Shown piece by piece: positions 21,370 to 40,651 of a DNA stretch of 64,000 nucleotides. Positions within the stretch are counted from its first letter, which is position 1; every line of letters starts with the position of its first letter. The notes under the pieces are model-generated. The model did not search any database. It was not told where the DNA came from and worked only from the letters and a program-made list of their open reading frames with translations. The position numbers and the translations under genes are program-made. The stretch is from assembly GCA_001939145.1 (NCBI GenBank), contig LSRX01000753.1:189114-253113 (forward strand), given 5' to 3'. The DNA is from Symbiodinium microadriaticum. Lineage: Eukaryota; Sar; Dinophyceae; Suessiales; Symbiodiniaceae.

Positions 21370-23842
21370 GTCGACATCGAAGGGAATACTCCGTTGCATG
21401 TTGCCGTGGAGGCGATTTGCCGAAGTTCGCTTTCCTTTTTGCCTCGTGTTGCACACTGGCCTCTAAGCAGGCACCAAGAAATGAAGTTGCAACGGTGTCA
21501 TGCCTGCTGGAGAATATGGCCGCAAGACACAGTGCACCAGTGCTTCGGTGTATGCACGTTCCGGCGAAGAGCTTCTGAAGTTGTGTTTTGCTTAAGGCCA
21601 ACCCCAACACTGTAAACTACATTGGGGCGGCGCCTTTGCATTATGCCCGGATCTCAATACTGATTTGCATGATGATGACCCGGATGCTACTCGAATTTAG
21701 GTTACCAGTCCGTTAACTGAATGTGCACCTGTCCATGCCAACCACTGTTCAACAGGCTTTTCTCTCCCCCTTGGCCTCTGCCTGGAGTAACTGACTAACT
21801 CCGAGGTGTGCCTGAGAAAAAGCAACTGGCGAGGGATCGCCAACCTTCTCCTAGAATACGGAGCCGCGGTCAGTGCAGCTTCTTTACCTCTCACATCTGC
21901 GCACATCGTTGAGAAGTGGCAGGAGCAAACATAGACTGCCAAACTTTGGCGGGGAAGTCTGCTCTCCACTTTGCATGTGAGAATCAGCTGCCCGAGCTCG
22001 TAGAGGTCGGGCTCCTCACAAAAAGGAAGTCGAATTGCAGCGCTCGGTTTTGTGAGGTGCTCTGCCTGTTCGGTGCTGACCCACACTTGCTGGATGTTCA
22101 GGCGAACACGCACCTGTCTTAGGCTGTGATTCTCCGGTTGTGTCGTGCTTTATGCTGACGCTTAATGAGCTTACAGCTGTTTCCGCCTGAGGGCCATGCA
22201 CTTAGCTCTGGCCAAGGCAGGCCATCTCGAAAGGTAAAACAGATTTTCAGCGATAGCTGGCACTAGACAGAGCGCAGCAGGCGAGACAGTCCATGTGTGC
22301 AGGAGGGTGGCCGAGACACGGTCAAGCGACAAATTCTGGAGTGTCTTCTCACTGTCTCTGCCAACGTGGAGGCCGCCTGCAAAGAAGCACGGCGTGAAGG
22401 TGCTTTTGCATAGACTTGTGCCTGTCAGGTTCGCAACTTGAAGGGAATGTCCCCCATGCACCTGGCTTGCCAGAGCCTTATGTTCAAGACTCCAAGACAG
22501 AAGCTTTAATTTCTTCTCGTGTGCGCCTTTGTTGCAGTAGTAATTCACGTGAGATCAGGCAACATCCATAATCACCTGGCTAGTGATAGCAGTCTAGGTT
22601 CAGGACTGTGTTCAAGCCCCGATTTGGGTGTACCATCGTTCACATCGCTGGAAGTCGCAGGTTCAACTGGTTGCATACGGTGTGTCCGCACCTGAGGGCA
22701 AGCGCAGCACAAGCAGCGTGGCCCCTTCATATGCCACTTGTTGCAAGTGCTGTGGGTATCGCAGGTTCAGTTGCTCATGGAAATGAAAGCAAACCCTAGC
22801 GCACCGACCTTGGACATGACCTGTCCGTGTGTGTCGAACATGGAGGACTTGGTGGATCCTTTGGCTGCTGAGGCCTTAACATCCCGATGGGAAAGTGGGC
22901 TGCATCTGGTGCGGAGCTTGTGTTGACCGCGTGTGTTAAAAGTACGCAACACCCACAAGAATAAATCTTCCTGCTTGGGTGAATCGCACAGTCTATTCAC
23001 TGCAGTCTGAGGCATGCACTTCCGGGCATACAGAGGCGCTCATGCTACTGCTTGACGGAGTTTGGCGGTTTTTGTTTGTGGTAGGTGACACAGCTGTTCG
23101 TCCAGACTGTGCCACAATTGATAGATGCCCAGGACCTGACATGTGCTTGATCGGGTCGGCACGAGCTTCGCCAGATATCTGAAATTAGTCGCCCTTGTGC
23201 TCAGTGTTGGTGCTCGGTTCGAGGTTTACTGAACGGCCATTGGGTTCAACACTCGATTGCAACAGAATGTGCTGTCGCTGCTTTGCTTGGGGCGTGGCCT
23301 GTGGAAGGACATTGACGGCAACACTCCGCTTCATGTGCATGGCTCAGTTCTGGAGTAAGGTTGCGCATTGATGCCTGGCTACTTTGCAAGATGGTGCATG
23401 GTTTAGTCGAGGCGGCGAGCTACACCGGAAATCTGGACTGCGCCTTGATTCTCCTCAGGCGCACGAACTGGAACGATCCGGGATATGCCGGACATCCGGG
23501 AGATGTGTACCGTTTTTTGCAGGAACGGAGCTGATCCCGAGGTCAAGAACCATGGGCCGCGGTGCCCAGCATTGCCCAGCAAGATTGTTCTTCGCCTTTG
23601 CTATAGACCGCCTGCTGGCGCATGTATGGCTAAAGCTGAGGTCGCTGTCTGCATATGATGCCGGATGCACGGACGACATAAGAGAGGAGAGAAGGGTTGC
23701 CTCACGTGCCACACGCACCGAGCCATCGGCTGAGGTCTCTAAAGTCAAGGGACAGGACCTTGCGAGCACTCACAACCCTGAGCTCGTTCAGGCTGCGAAG
23801 CACTTGGCTGGGGTGGATGCAGGAGATAGGCAGCTACTGTAG
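21370..23842 (+). CDS. Multi-exon ankyrin-repeat protein
   Basis: A series of short plus-strand exons, most entered at AG|G, each carries part of an ankyrin repeat: 21370-21411 (VDIEGNTPLHVAVE); about 21598-21650 (NPNTVNYIGAAPLHYAR); about 21826-21870 (IANLLLEYGAA); 21923-22005 (ANIDCQTLAGKSALHFACEN, then QLPELVE); about 22057-22120 (VLCLFGADPHLLDVQANTHL); about 22188-22235 (AMHLALAKAGHLER, GT donor); about 22435-22490 (VRNLKGMSPMHLACQ); about 22765-22810 (VQLLMEMKANPSAPT); about 23012-23060 (ACTSGHTEALMLLLDG); about 23311-23345 (DIDGNTPLHVH); about 23412-23458 (AASYTGNLDCALILLR); about 23527-23555 (NGADPEVKN). The last candidate exon may end at 23842. Exon-to-repeat correspondence is obvious, but exact joins and the start were not resolved. 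Ankyrin stacks mediate protein binding; the partner is unknown. Confidence 0.75.
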
Positions 23843-25151
23843 GCCTCAGTAGAGCTTATTGGCTCCATGCAGAAAGGGTTGTCGGCTCGATAAGTGAAGT
23901 GGGGACTGGGGTGCAGATTTGACGCTGATGTCCCAAGAGACGAAGGCAAAATGACGGGGGTGACTCAAAACTGCCGGCAACTTCTGGGATGCTTCAGTTC
24001 TAGCAGTGTTCGGAAACTGGGCCTGCTCCGGCCTTACTTGCCTGACTGTGAAACGTACGAGATTCAGAATTGAGAAGCCCCAACTTTTGGCAGGTTCTCA
24101 AAGAAGCTCAAAAAGAGAAAGGCTGCCGCCAATCCTGAGCTTTGCATGTACTTACGTGCACCTGGTTATTGTAGAAGCCGCGCCGGATCATTTTTGATTG
24201 TACCATTCTATTAGCAGGGACAAGAGTTTCAGCAATGTGGTTCTGGCAGAAACAGTACTGCTGAAGTGCGAGAGTGTGTCCGCTGTGCTGCAGCATCTTT
24301 CAAACGAAAGGTGCCCGTAGATATTCCGTAGAGTAGCTAGTTCCTAGTTCAGTACCAGACCTTCCTTGACCTCGGAAAAAAAAAGGCCGGTCCTGACTTG
24401 CTTCGGCTGCTGCGCAAGGGCCATCCAGCATTTCCACACGTCTTGCACAGAGTGTTCGTGCCTGCCATCCTGCGCTACTATCTGAGTGAGAGCATGCAGT
24501 GACATCGTATCAGTTAGGCCAGGAAGCGGCAGAAACAAGCCAGGGCCAGGATATGAAGACGCAGACTGAAGTTACACACCTCTCGCATTCAGAGACAGCA
24601 CGACACAGTTGTATTCGTTGCAGCCGCTTCGAGCGCTTGCTCTTTTTGAGCTGCCGAGAGGCTTGTCAAGCTGAGGTATTGCACACTTGGGGGCGGGTAG
24701 CCAACGGTTGTCGAGTCGAGGTGATGCCTCGCGGCTTACTCGCCCAGACGGTTGCTGAACATGACTTTCTCTATCACGAGAGCCGACGCACAATTGCAGC
24801 GTCGAAGCTGACATCCTTCCAAGCGCAAGGTGCGCCTGCGTGGGAGCCCTAAGACGGTTCATGGCAGCTGAGCATGTGCACCAACATCAACTATGTAGTC
24901 TGAAATCCTCAGGCAGGCGGTGGGTGCCGCCCCAGCTCCGAAAGTTCAGGGCGATGCACCTGGCCCTGCACCAGACGCCCGAGCTGCAGCAGCAGCGAAG
25001 CCTGCAGCATCAACACCACCAGAGCCGCCCCCTCCGGAGGTGAATCAGGACCAACATGGTCACTTAAGTAACGAGCGACCGGAGCAGCTTTGCCAAGTTT
25101 TTACCGCAGAGCGCGGACTCGCATGTTGACAGGGGCTCTCTCTCTTCCTCC

Positions 25152-25195
<44 letters not shown>

Positions 25196-27540
25196 GTCTT
25201 GACACATACTGCGAAAGATCTTGGTTCGACCGAAGTGAAGCCACACAATGTAAGAGAACCTCGAAGTGAGTCGAATGTGACAGATGGACAGAAGGCACTC
25301 AACGCGACAGATCTCGGCAAAACAGGCGAAACATGGTGCTTTGGAACCCGATGCTTGGTGGTGAGGTAACCAGCCAGAGATTACGGACAGAGACCCCTTG
25401 ATCCATCAGCAGTGCGGGTCGCTGAAGGTGACCGAGCTTTCCGGGAGTGACGTGACGCAGTGCACTTGCCCAGCGGTGCACGAGCTTCTGCCCGATGCAG
25501 ATTTGTCTACGTTCAGCACGTCCACAACAATCGAAACAGCTGGTCCTTGTGAAGGGAAATGGTAGTTGGCAACATGCTGCTCTCTTGTCAACCTGCCAGC
25601 CAGTCGCAGCGGGCAACAGGAAGCGGGAGTACCTCACGTGCAACGTCGAAGTAGCAACAAGTCACCCCAAACTTGTAAGCTCTTCCTTAGGAGGCTGCCT
25701 GTTCAGCTAGAGCCCACCGGGAGAAAAGAACAATTACAGCATTCTACAGGCAGTTTGTGGTGCTTTCGCCTGAAGTGGCATGACAAGCACAAGGTTTCAA
25801 TTAGAGCTGCGTGCCTTTAAGTCATGGTCTGCATGGTGGAAGGCATGGCTTGTGCCAGGCTTCATGCGAGCAGTTGAGCTGCTCGGGCCGTGTAGGCATT
25901 TCTGTCTGCCTATTGCCCGGTTTTTTGCGTGCGAAAGTCAATGTGCGCTCGTGTGACTGACCTTGGTGCATGCGTATACTTCATTTCTGTCGTTGCGTTT
26001 GAACTTATCATATCGCTTTCCCGTTCGCTGCAAAACAGAAGACAGAAGAAGAGTTTGCGGCTGCACGCTGTCGGTACATGTCTCCGGCCTGGTGTCAACG
26101 ACGGTTGTGTTTGAAGTCGCGACTGTGCAGAGGATGTCATCGCTGGGCCAGAATCCGTCAGCAGCCAGGCAGCGGTGCAAACAATCGCCGGTGGTCCGGG
26201 AAGGCATGGTGTAGGGAGATGCTGCATGGATTTTTCGATGTTCCTGACTTCCGGCTCTTGCAGGCCCTCCGGCGCCAAGGGTGCGCCGGACCACTATGGG
26301 TTCAGCCCCAAGCATGCCTAAGCCATGCAGTCTGCAGGGCTTGCGGCATGACCTTTACAGTAGGGGGCTGAACACCTTCCTGCTGACTGTCTCGGCGGTG
26401 CTGGTGGGATTGGGCCTTGGCTACGAGTCGTTATCTCAGAGTGCTGTCTGACTGTGTGCGTAGTTGTGTTGAAAGCAGCGAGTAGCTAGGACCAAGAATC
26501 CTTCTACGGTGAATCTGCTCCTGCAGCACTTATGTCGGTGATAATCATATATAGTCTTATGCACTTTGATTTGACATTTGCTTGTGCAGCGGCCGAGTTG
26601 CAAATTCATGTACGCTGTGTCTTCATGAGCCGCGGCCGCGAGAGTTCACGAGTGTAACATCTCGATGCCTCAAAGGACTGGGGCTTTACATCCTAGGAGG
26701 CATCACAGTGCAACCTGTGAGCACCATGCAATACTTCCAGACAAGGTTCAGTGACTTAGTGAAAGCTGCTATGTCCATGCTCCGTTTCGGGCGTCGGTTC
26801 AGTGTGTGATATAAACTGCTTATTAAGGCAAAACGGTGACCCGCAGTTAAGAAAGACTTCTCAGAACCACCGCTGAATAAACAACGGAGACCTTTGACAA
26901 ATGTGGCAGAGCATTCGTGCTGCGTCGCCTTCATGAATGAGTTGACACTCGAAAGCAAGTGTGGTTGCATGCAGTGCCCACGTTTTCAGTGTGCGAGCTG
27001 AGAGTTAGCAAGCTTCCTGAATCGAGAACTTGTCGGTGTCGCCGAGGATGAATTCCATAGTCTTTGGTGCAATTATTGCCGTGGGATTTTTGGGGTTCTG
27101 CCAGTGGAATGCGTGGAGATGGCGACTGCTATTGCTCCAGGCCGTACCCTGGCACTGTTTGGTAGGAATGCTTGAAAGTCCAACATCTTACGTTTGGTGA
27201 GAGCCCCGGAAGAGTGTTGCTTGCAAGACTTTTACTCTGCTGTTCATTATTTCCTTTGATGCAGACAGCTTGTCTGCGTTTTTGAGCCAGAGCTGCAGCC
27301 GAGCCTGAGGTTAACCTTCTGAAACAAATCATTTGGCTTCCACGACGCTGTTGTCGCCGGCGGGCTTGGGAGGATCCTGCAGTGTTTGCCCATCGGACTC
27401 CCGACAGCAGATTTGCCAGCTTGTCCGCTTTGTGAGCTATGCCTGCTCAAGCCAAGGAAGCTGCCGGGATCCTACCAGTTTAGTCTCCACAGAATGCACC
27501 GAGGAAGCATTTCTGTCGGGTGCATGGAGCTCCCCGCAAC
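23843..27540. other. Stretch with isolated exon-like pieces before the beta-galactosidase gene
   Basis: Three pieces look exonic but I cannot join them. At about 24910-25038 an AG-to-GT segment encodes an Ala/Pro-rich linker (VGAAPAPKVQGDAPGPAPD, then AAAAAKPAASTPPEPPPPE). At about 26366-26425, after AG, a hydrophobic segment LNTFLLTVSAVLVGLGLGYE could be a membrane helix or signal anchor. At about 27055-27110 a second hydrophobic stretch FGAIIAVGFLGFCQW lies open. They could form the N-terminus of the beta-galactosidase or a separate small membrane protein. A CT microsatellite lies at 25.14-25.20 kb. Confidence 0.3.
25137..25199. repeat. (CT)n polypyrimidine microsatellite
   Basis: About 60 bases of CT dinucleotides with a few TCC and GCT interruptions, ending in CTGTCTGTC. 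Simple repeat. Confidence 0.9.
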
Positions 27541-35293
<7,753 letters not shown>

Positions 35294-35391
35294 CAAATGA
35301 GTTTGGACCGAGTGCCTTGCACGATGTCTCGCAGGAATCCGCCTAGCTCAGCTCACCCCACACACACTTACCATTTGCATCCACTTGCTTT

Positions 35392-36089
35392 GTGCCCAGT
35401 CACTGTATGGATGCCTGGCGGAAGTATTCCAGCTGGTTGCCTAGCGCATCGGGCAGGCTGTCAAAGGTGATTGGAAGGTGCTGCGTTCGCTTCTGCATCA
35501 GGGGAGCCCATCTTACCGAGGCCGACCCCCGGAGGAGAAGAGATCCTCCCAGGGCAGTGTTGCAATCTCAGAAGTGCCGAGCTAGCTGCGACACCTGGGC
35601 AGCTCTAGCAGAGGCCAGATCACAAGGACGACAAATCGGCAAGGGCCCAAGTCGGGCCCAGGTGAGTATCAAAGAGCCACGCTACGTAGGCCAAAATGCT
35701 CTGGGGTTGATATCGATTGGCGATCGGCTTTCATTGAAGTCTGTTTTATCACTCGGCAAGAACGAGACACTGGCAGCTTTGTGCAGGATCGGGCTCGCAG
35801 GCTTCCGGATCTCGAGACTCTGCTTGAGCAGATTCCCTGGCTGCCCAAATCACCAAAGACTCTCCCTGAGCGATCTCGTGTTCTCGGCAGGGACATAGAG
35901 TCTGCAGGCTCAGCTGCCGCCGAGTTTCACCCGCCCCGACTTGGAGCAGCTTTAGGTTTCTGGAACATTGGGCATGATTTCGTGACTGTCAGGCAGAAAA
36001 TCGACGCGCTCGTGCCCGTTATTGAAAGTTGTCATAGACTTGCTTCGCTGTTACACGATATTCGGGAAGTTCGGAGCGCTGCTTGCTGA
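35392..36089 (+). CDS. Possible 5' exons of the formin-like gene
   Basis: Two overlapping frames occur. The more protein-like part is about 35790-36075: LPDLETLLEQIPWLPKSPKT, then GFWNIGHDFVTVRQKIDALV and SCHRLASLLHDIREV. It is helical with charged heptad-like spacing. It would sit just upstream of the long coiled-coil frame at 36218, so it may be an earlier exon of that gene. A stop follows at about 36087 unless spliced. No named domain is recognised. Confidence 0.4.
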
Positions 36090-36217
36090 AGCTTCAATAC
36101 GAACATCTGCAAAAGTTTGCTGAGCGTCAGCGTCATGGACGTTCGAGAGAGCCTACTCGGCTTGCAGGTGTCGGCTCAAGCTGAAAACAAGCATGAGCTT
36201 GTGCACCGGCCGCTGCG

Positions 36218-37855
36218 ATGACAAGCACAAAAAACAAGCAGGTCTTTGACATCGTCCTGCCTGCAGTTGAGAAGGCTGTGGGTAACCTCGAAAGTATGTA
36301 TGCCGGCCTTGCGAGACCCTTGCAGCACGCAACGCACCATCCGGCTGGTCGCTTAGCTGCCCTGCTGGGACAGGCAGAGCACTTGACCAAGGCTGGCATA
36401 TCCAAAGCGATCCTGCCAGTCCAAGACAGGTCAAGCTTCGACTTTGCGGGTGAGCAGAGCATGCAGCTGCAGGAAAGCACGATACATGCGTCGAGTTTGC
36501 GCAACAGGCTGGCTGATTTTGCATGCTTAGCCCCAGTAGAAGATCCGGGAAGTCCAGACAACTCGGCTCCGTCGGAGTTTCGTACTTTGCAACAACTGGC
36601 TTCCTGGCGGGATACCGTTAGTTGCAAAGAGGCCCTCAGCCGAAAAGAGTCGATGGATATTTTGCAGGTCCTGATAAGGGCTGAACGAGCCATCGCGGAA
36701 ATGCAGCGTTGGGAGGCTTCTTGCACTCGACGCTGGGATGCGTTGTCACAGGAGGTGCGACAAGCCCGCAACAAGATCAAGACCATCCGGGCTAGGGCAC
36801 AGAAGCTGAAGGAACGGCAAAGTGAGGTTGACCTGGCGGCAGGCCATCGGCGGGAGGAGCTGTGGACAAAGCTGCTTGAGGCAACCGGACACGGTGAGGG
36901 GGACATGTCAACAACGGCTGCAGCTCTTCATAAACAGTTGTGCCAAAGCGACAAACAGCGGCGACAGCTCCGAGACCGCATCTCTGCAGACACTGAGAAG
37001 CTTCACCGCGTTTGGTCAAAGAGGAGGCAGGCTCAAGATACCGTGGACCTGCTGACACAGCTTGCACGTACAGATCAAAATGGTGACACTGGAGAGCGGC
37101 ACTCCGCAGATGACATCGTGGATGCAGAGCTTTCTTTAGAAGCCCTTATTTGGAAGCAAATCCGGGAAGAGCGAGCAAGGTTTGCAGTCCCAGATCCGCC
37201 TCAACCTCCTCGGTTGGCCTTACCAGAGGTAGCGGAGGAAACGCAGGCGAGTGAGAGCCCAAGCTTCGCTCCAGTTTTGCCTCCCAGCGCGGAGCCGGAT
37301 GACCTGGAGAATCCTCTGGTGAGTCCCCTGGTCCCCAGCGGCCCCAGCTTCCCCAGTCTGCCCAGCCTTACGAAGGATGCAGAGGACACAGCCCTTCACG
37401 TGGAGTTGAAGCAGACACCAGCATCTCTACCCCCCAAAGTTGCCAATTTGATTGAAAGGCTGTCCATGTCGCGGGATGCACGTCGACAAGCTGAGCGGGC
37501 GCACCGCTCAAAACCTCTCGATGCACCAGGGAGGCCAGCAGAGCCCCGAGTGCAGACGGAAAGACCTCCTGTTCCTGCTTGTGCCAGTGAGCCCGACAGC
37601 TTTGGGCCCACGTTTGCAGACGAACCGCCCCCGCCTTTGCCAGAGCCAGGCAGGCGAGATGTTCAGCAGGGAGCATCCCAAGTACCGTCCTGGAAGCCAC
37701 CACCGCCACCAAGCCACGCTTCACCCGACATGCTTTGGGGGGAGTTGCCCTCGGCGCCTTTGGAGTTGGGCCGGAGTGCGGGGCAAAATGCCCTTCCTCA
37801 ACGTGCGAAGCTAAGATGCCTTCATTGGGGCTCAAAGCAGGAAGCCGGTGCTTGA
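36218..37855 (+). CDS. Coiled-coil and proline-rich protein with the beginning of a formin FH2-like domain
   Basis: A 545-codon frame is open here with clear coding character. Residues about 1-110 are helical. About 125-290 form a strongly charged coiled coil (RWDALSQEVRQARNKIKTIR, KQRRQLRDRISADTEKLHRV). About 310-520 are Pro/Ser/Glu-rich with poly-proline clusters (DEPPPPLPEPGRR, WKPPPPPSHASP) like an FH1 region. The end reads LPQRAKLRCLHWG. KLxxLHW is how FH2 domains of formins begin right after FH1. A GC donor lies directly after that Trp-Gly codon (about 37827), so the stop at 37855 is probably read-through into an intron and the FH2 core lies downstream. Formins nucleate and elongate actin filaments. 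The formin call rests on this arrangement and short motif only. ATG 36218 is the first in frame, but an upstream exon is likely. Confidence 0.6.
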   Translation: MTSTKNKQVFDIVLPAVEKAVGNLESMYAGLARPLQHATHHPAGRLAALLGQAEHLTKAGISKAILPVQDRSSFDFAGEQSMQLQESTIHASSLRNRLADFACLAPVEDPGSPDNSAPSEFRTLQQLASWRDTVSCKEALSRKESMDILQVLIRAERAIAEMQRWEASCTRRWDALSQEVRQARNKIKTIRARAQKLKERQSEVDLAAGHRREELWTKLLEATGHGEGDMSTTAAALHKQLCQSDKQRRQLRDRISADTEKLHRVWSKRRQAQDTVDLLTQLARTDQNGDTGERHSADDIVDAELSLEALIWKQIREERARFAVPDPPQPPRLALPEVAEETQASESPSFAPVLPPSAEPDDLENPLVSPLVPSGPSFPSLPSLTKDAEDTALHVELKQTPASLPPKVANLIERLSMSRDARRQAERAHRSKPLDAPGRPAEPRVQTERPPVPACASEPDSFGPTFADEPPPPLPEPGRRDVQQGASQVPSWKPPPPPSHASPDMLWGELPSAPLELGRSAGQNALPQRAKLRCLHWGSKQEAGA

Positions 37856-38779
37856 CATGGCATGTGCAATGTGGCTGGCTGAGGCTCGTCTTCGAAGAGA
37901 AATTCCACTTCTGAGCTCGCAGCCCCACCTGCAGCAGGCATGCCTGCTGTGCGCAGGGTGACGCTCGAACTGGATGACTGAAAACAGCGTCTTGTACACG
38001 CGTGGCGCAGTCTTTGATCTGATATCCGCTTGCGCTCGTGGGGAAAGCCGGTGCATACCATAAACTTCCAGCGTCCACCTAGGGGATTACTTTTAACTAC
38101 AGTCAGTGCATCTGGCGTCCAGGGCGGGTCGATCTTCTGCGAATCCGGAAGCTTGCCTTGTGCCTCATGTGGAGCAATAGCACTCCTACCGCGCAGCAGG
38201 CTGGACATTGGTTTTTTGGGAGCAGGCGCACATGCGCGCACAGACGCGTGTGCGTTGAAGCGCGCAGTGGTTCAATCACAAATGTAGTTTCAGACAACTT
38301 AATGCTGCCGCTTCTGAGCATGCAGGTGGATGTTACACGCATCAACGCATATGTATGTGTATATAACTATATCAATTCAGCTGTATACGCATATTATCTG
38401 AAGAGACATGCAGAAAAGCAACAGCTGCTTTGAGAAGTGGTTATAGAGCATGTTGCGATATCAAGGTTCCCCATGCGATCGACTGGAAGCCGATCCGGAT
38501 TTATTCAAGATGGAGTGGATGTGGATAACACGCACGAAGACATATGCTGTGCACGGCATGCTGTATGCCAGATGTTGGATTGACCCAAACACTCTTCGTG
38601 CTTTCATTGCCCTCATCAGATCGAAGAACATGTGTTCAGTTGTCCATTTGCTGCTTGAGCCTGCGGCATGTTTTGATGCCACCTGTTGAATCCGAGGGAG
38701 CTGTCAGAACTCTAGCTACTGTTATTTTTACTCTTCTCAGCTGTTGCGACCAGCAAGCACGACCGCAAAATTACACCGG
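37856..38779. other. Probable intron or intergenic stretch
   Basis: No convincing exon. A few AT-rich microsatellite-like bits lie at about 38350-38400. Overlapping minus-strand frames over 37368-38345 are shadows of the Pro-rich gene or chance. Confidence 0.4.
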
Positions 38780-39706
38780 ATGCCCCAGTTCAACTCCCTC
38801 CAGCATCAGTTGATTCCGAAATTGCCCGGAAGAGTCACTCCTCGTCAAAGCACCACATCGCGCAAATGCTCGGGAGCCATCTTGCTCTTCAGACGGAATC
38901 GCGGGAATGGGCCTGCCAACCGGTCGGCTTTTGTTGCCAGCGGCTCAGCGAGCATGCTTCGCCTGATGTCTTGGAGAAGTCGATCTACACGTTGGCCATG
39001 TGCTTCTGCTCAGGCTGGGATGTTGTACTCTAGCTGTGACAAGAACAAGCCAGGAAGCAACCTTTCAAGCACATGCGACTGTGTAACGTGATCTACAGTG
39101 CTCCAGGACAGGGCAAGCTTGCAATTGAGCGAAGAGCAGGTGCCTTTGGCTTGTGCTTTCCGTGTCGCCTCGGCTCAACGGAGGCTCAAAGCAGACGCTC
39201 TAGTAGTGTCGAATACCGTTCCAAGGAGACCCGGCCATTCAGTGCCCAAAGCTACAGGGGCTTGGGGGGAGGTAGATTTCGAGTGCTTTGGGCCATGAGG
39301 CCGAGAACCTCCGATGCCTCTGCACCCAATCCAAGAACTTGAAAGCTCAAGCAGGCCATTCGTCACCTGGATGCTGCAGCATGGGCTGCCAACCTTGTGC
39401 CGAAGGCTTCTTGAAGCTGCTTTGGTTGGGCGCTTTGGCAGGCTTTCTGGAGCTTCTCATCTTGAGCAAGCAAAACCTTGGGACCTGGAGCCTAGCAAGA
39501 GAGACGAGAGATCCCGGGTTGGTAACAAGGTGCAAGGTTGTAGTTCAGGTCGGAGGCACTTGCAAGACTTTGCAAGTTGGGCATGCTGTCACTCCGACGG
39601 TGGGCACTTATCGGGTTGCACTCTGTGTCGCCTCTTGCGACAGAGAGCGAAAAGCGCAAAGCTGTTGAAAAAGAGAGGCTTGCGATCGACGTGGCAGCGG
39701 ATGTGA
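38780..39706 (+). CDS. Candidate downstream exons of the formin-like gene
   Basis: Three plus-strand segments have protein-like composition. About 38780-39020: KHHIAQMLGSHLALQTESRE, HASPDVLEKSIYTLAMC. About 39098-39290: LQLSEEQVPLACAFRVASAQ, RRLKADALVVSN. About 39300-39706: PFVTWMLQHGLPTLCRRLLE and a stop at 39706. Their position after the KLRCLHW exon makes them candidates for the rest of that protein. I cannot match them residue by residue to FH2, and joins are not resolved. Confidence 0.35.
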
Positions 39707-40335
39707 TTGGCTAAGCGTTGCTCCTACCTGGCGCAGCTCGGCATGCGACGAGAGCGGCTTTCGAATCAGATTTACTGCAGACGTGCCTAGTACTGGTAGC
39801 ATCTACTACGACTGGCACAGATCTTGCAATCGGACTGCGGTCTGCGATACACTTCATGGTGTTGTGAGTTGTAAATCAAAGCCTTGCCTGCCTTGTGCGA
39901 GAGTGAGAGTCGAAACCTTGATTTCACTTACCCCGGCAGCTGCAGCACAACGTCGCCAGCCTGTCCAGCATGTGCATTTGAGGCTATGTGTGGAACAATG
40001 TGCGCTTAGCTGCTCAGGCACATGTGCCGTAATTGAGCATGTAGACGCTTGCCTGATTCGCAGCTCCTGCAAGTCTGCGAAGCTGCAAGTCTAGGAGTCT
40101 AGGCCGGGTGCTCAAATCCAACTAAAGTCAGTCTTGATTTGTGTTTTTTGTGTGTCCGAGCACGGACGTCCAACGATTCATCATGCAACACAGCAGATTG
40201 AATGGTTGTTGGGTCACTCTACATGTTCTGGTGTCCGGGCGCAGCCCTGGAGATTTTGGAGGCATTCGCGACCCTCGACGAGTCCACACAAAGGTGCTCC
40301 ACACCGGTGCTGTATTCGGTGCTTTTGATCTCAAC

Positions 40336-40361
40336 AGAGAGAGAGAGAGAGAGAGAGAGAG
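40336..40361. repeat. (GA)n microsatellite, first copy
   Basis: About 13 GA dinucleotides. A second GA run lies 120 bases downstream. Confidence 0.9.
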
Positions 40362-40474
40362 TACAGTCCATGCCCCTCTGGGTACGTGTTGTGGTACGTG
40401 TAGCTCTCCCCGAAAGCCCCAGAACGTTGGGGGGCCCCATGGGCCGGGGAGCCTGACAAGCTCCTCTAACCCGA

Positions 40475-40509
40475 AGGAAGAAGAAGAGAGAGAGAGAGAG
40501 AGAGAGAGA
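40475..40509. repeat. (GAA)/(GA)n microsatellite, second copy
   Basis: A short GAA run leads into about 12 GA dinucleotides, on the same strand as the first copy. Confidence 0.9.
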
Positions 40510-40623
40510 CGGAGGGCTTCTGCCTGAGTCGACTTGGCCACATTCACGCGCTTATCGACCGCCTTGGCGACGACCCCGGCCTGTGGCCGTGGCCTCAAAA
40601 CGTATGCTGGAGTGCTTCTTGTC

Positions 40624-40651
40624 CAGACAGACAGACAGACAGACAGACAGT
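40624..40651. repeat. (GACA)n microsatellite
   Basis: Seven perfect ACAG/GACA tetranucleotides. Confidence 0.9.

Noticed and set aside
25060..25320. Minus-strand frames rich in Arg-Glu repeats
   Set aside because: They are translations of the CT microsatellite.
36133..36906. Minus-strand frame of 257 codons
   Set aside because: It is the shadow of the well-supported coiled-coil gene on the plus strand.
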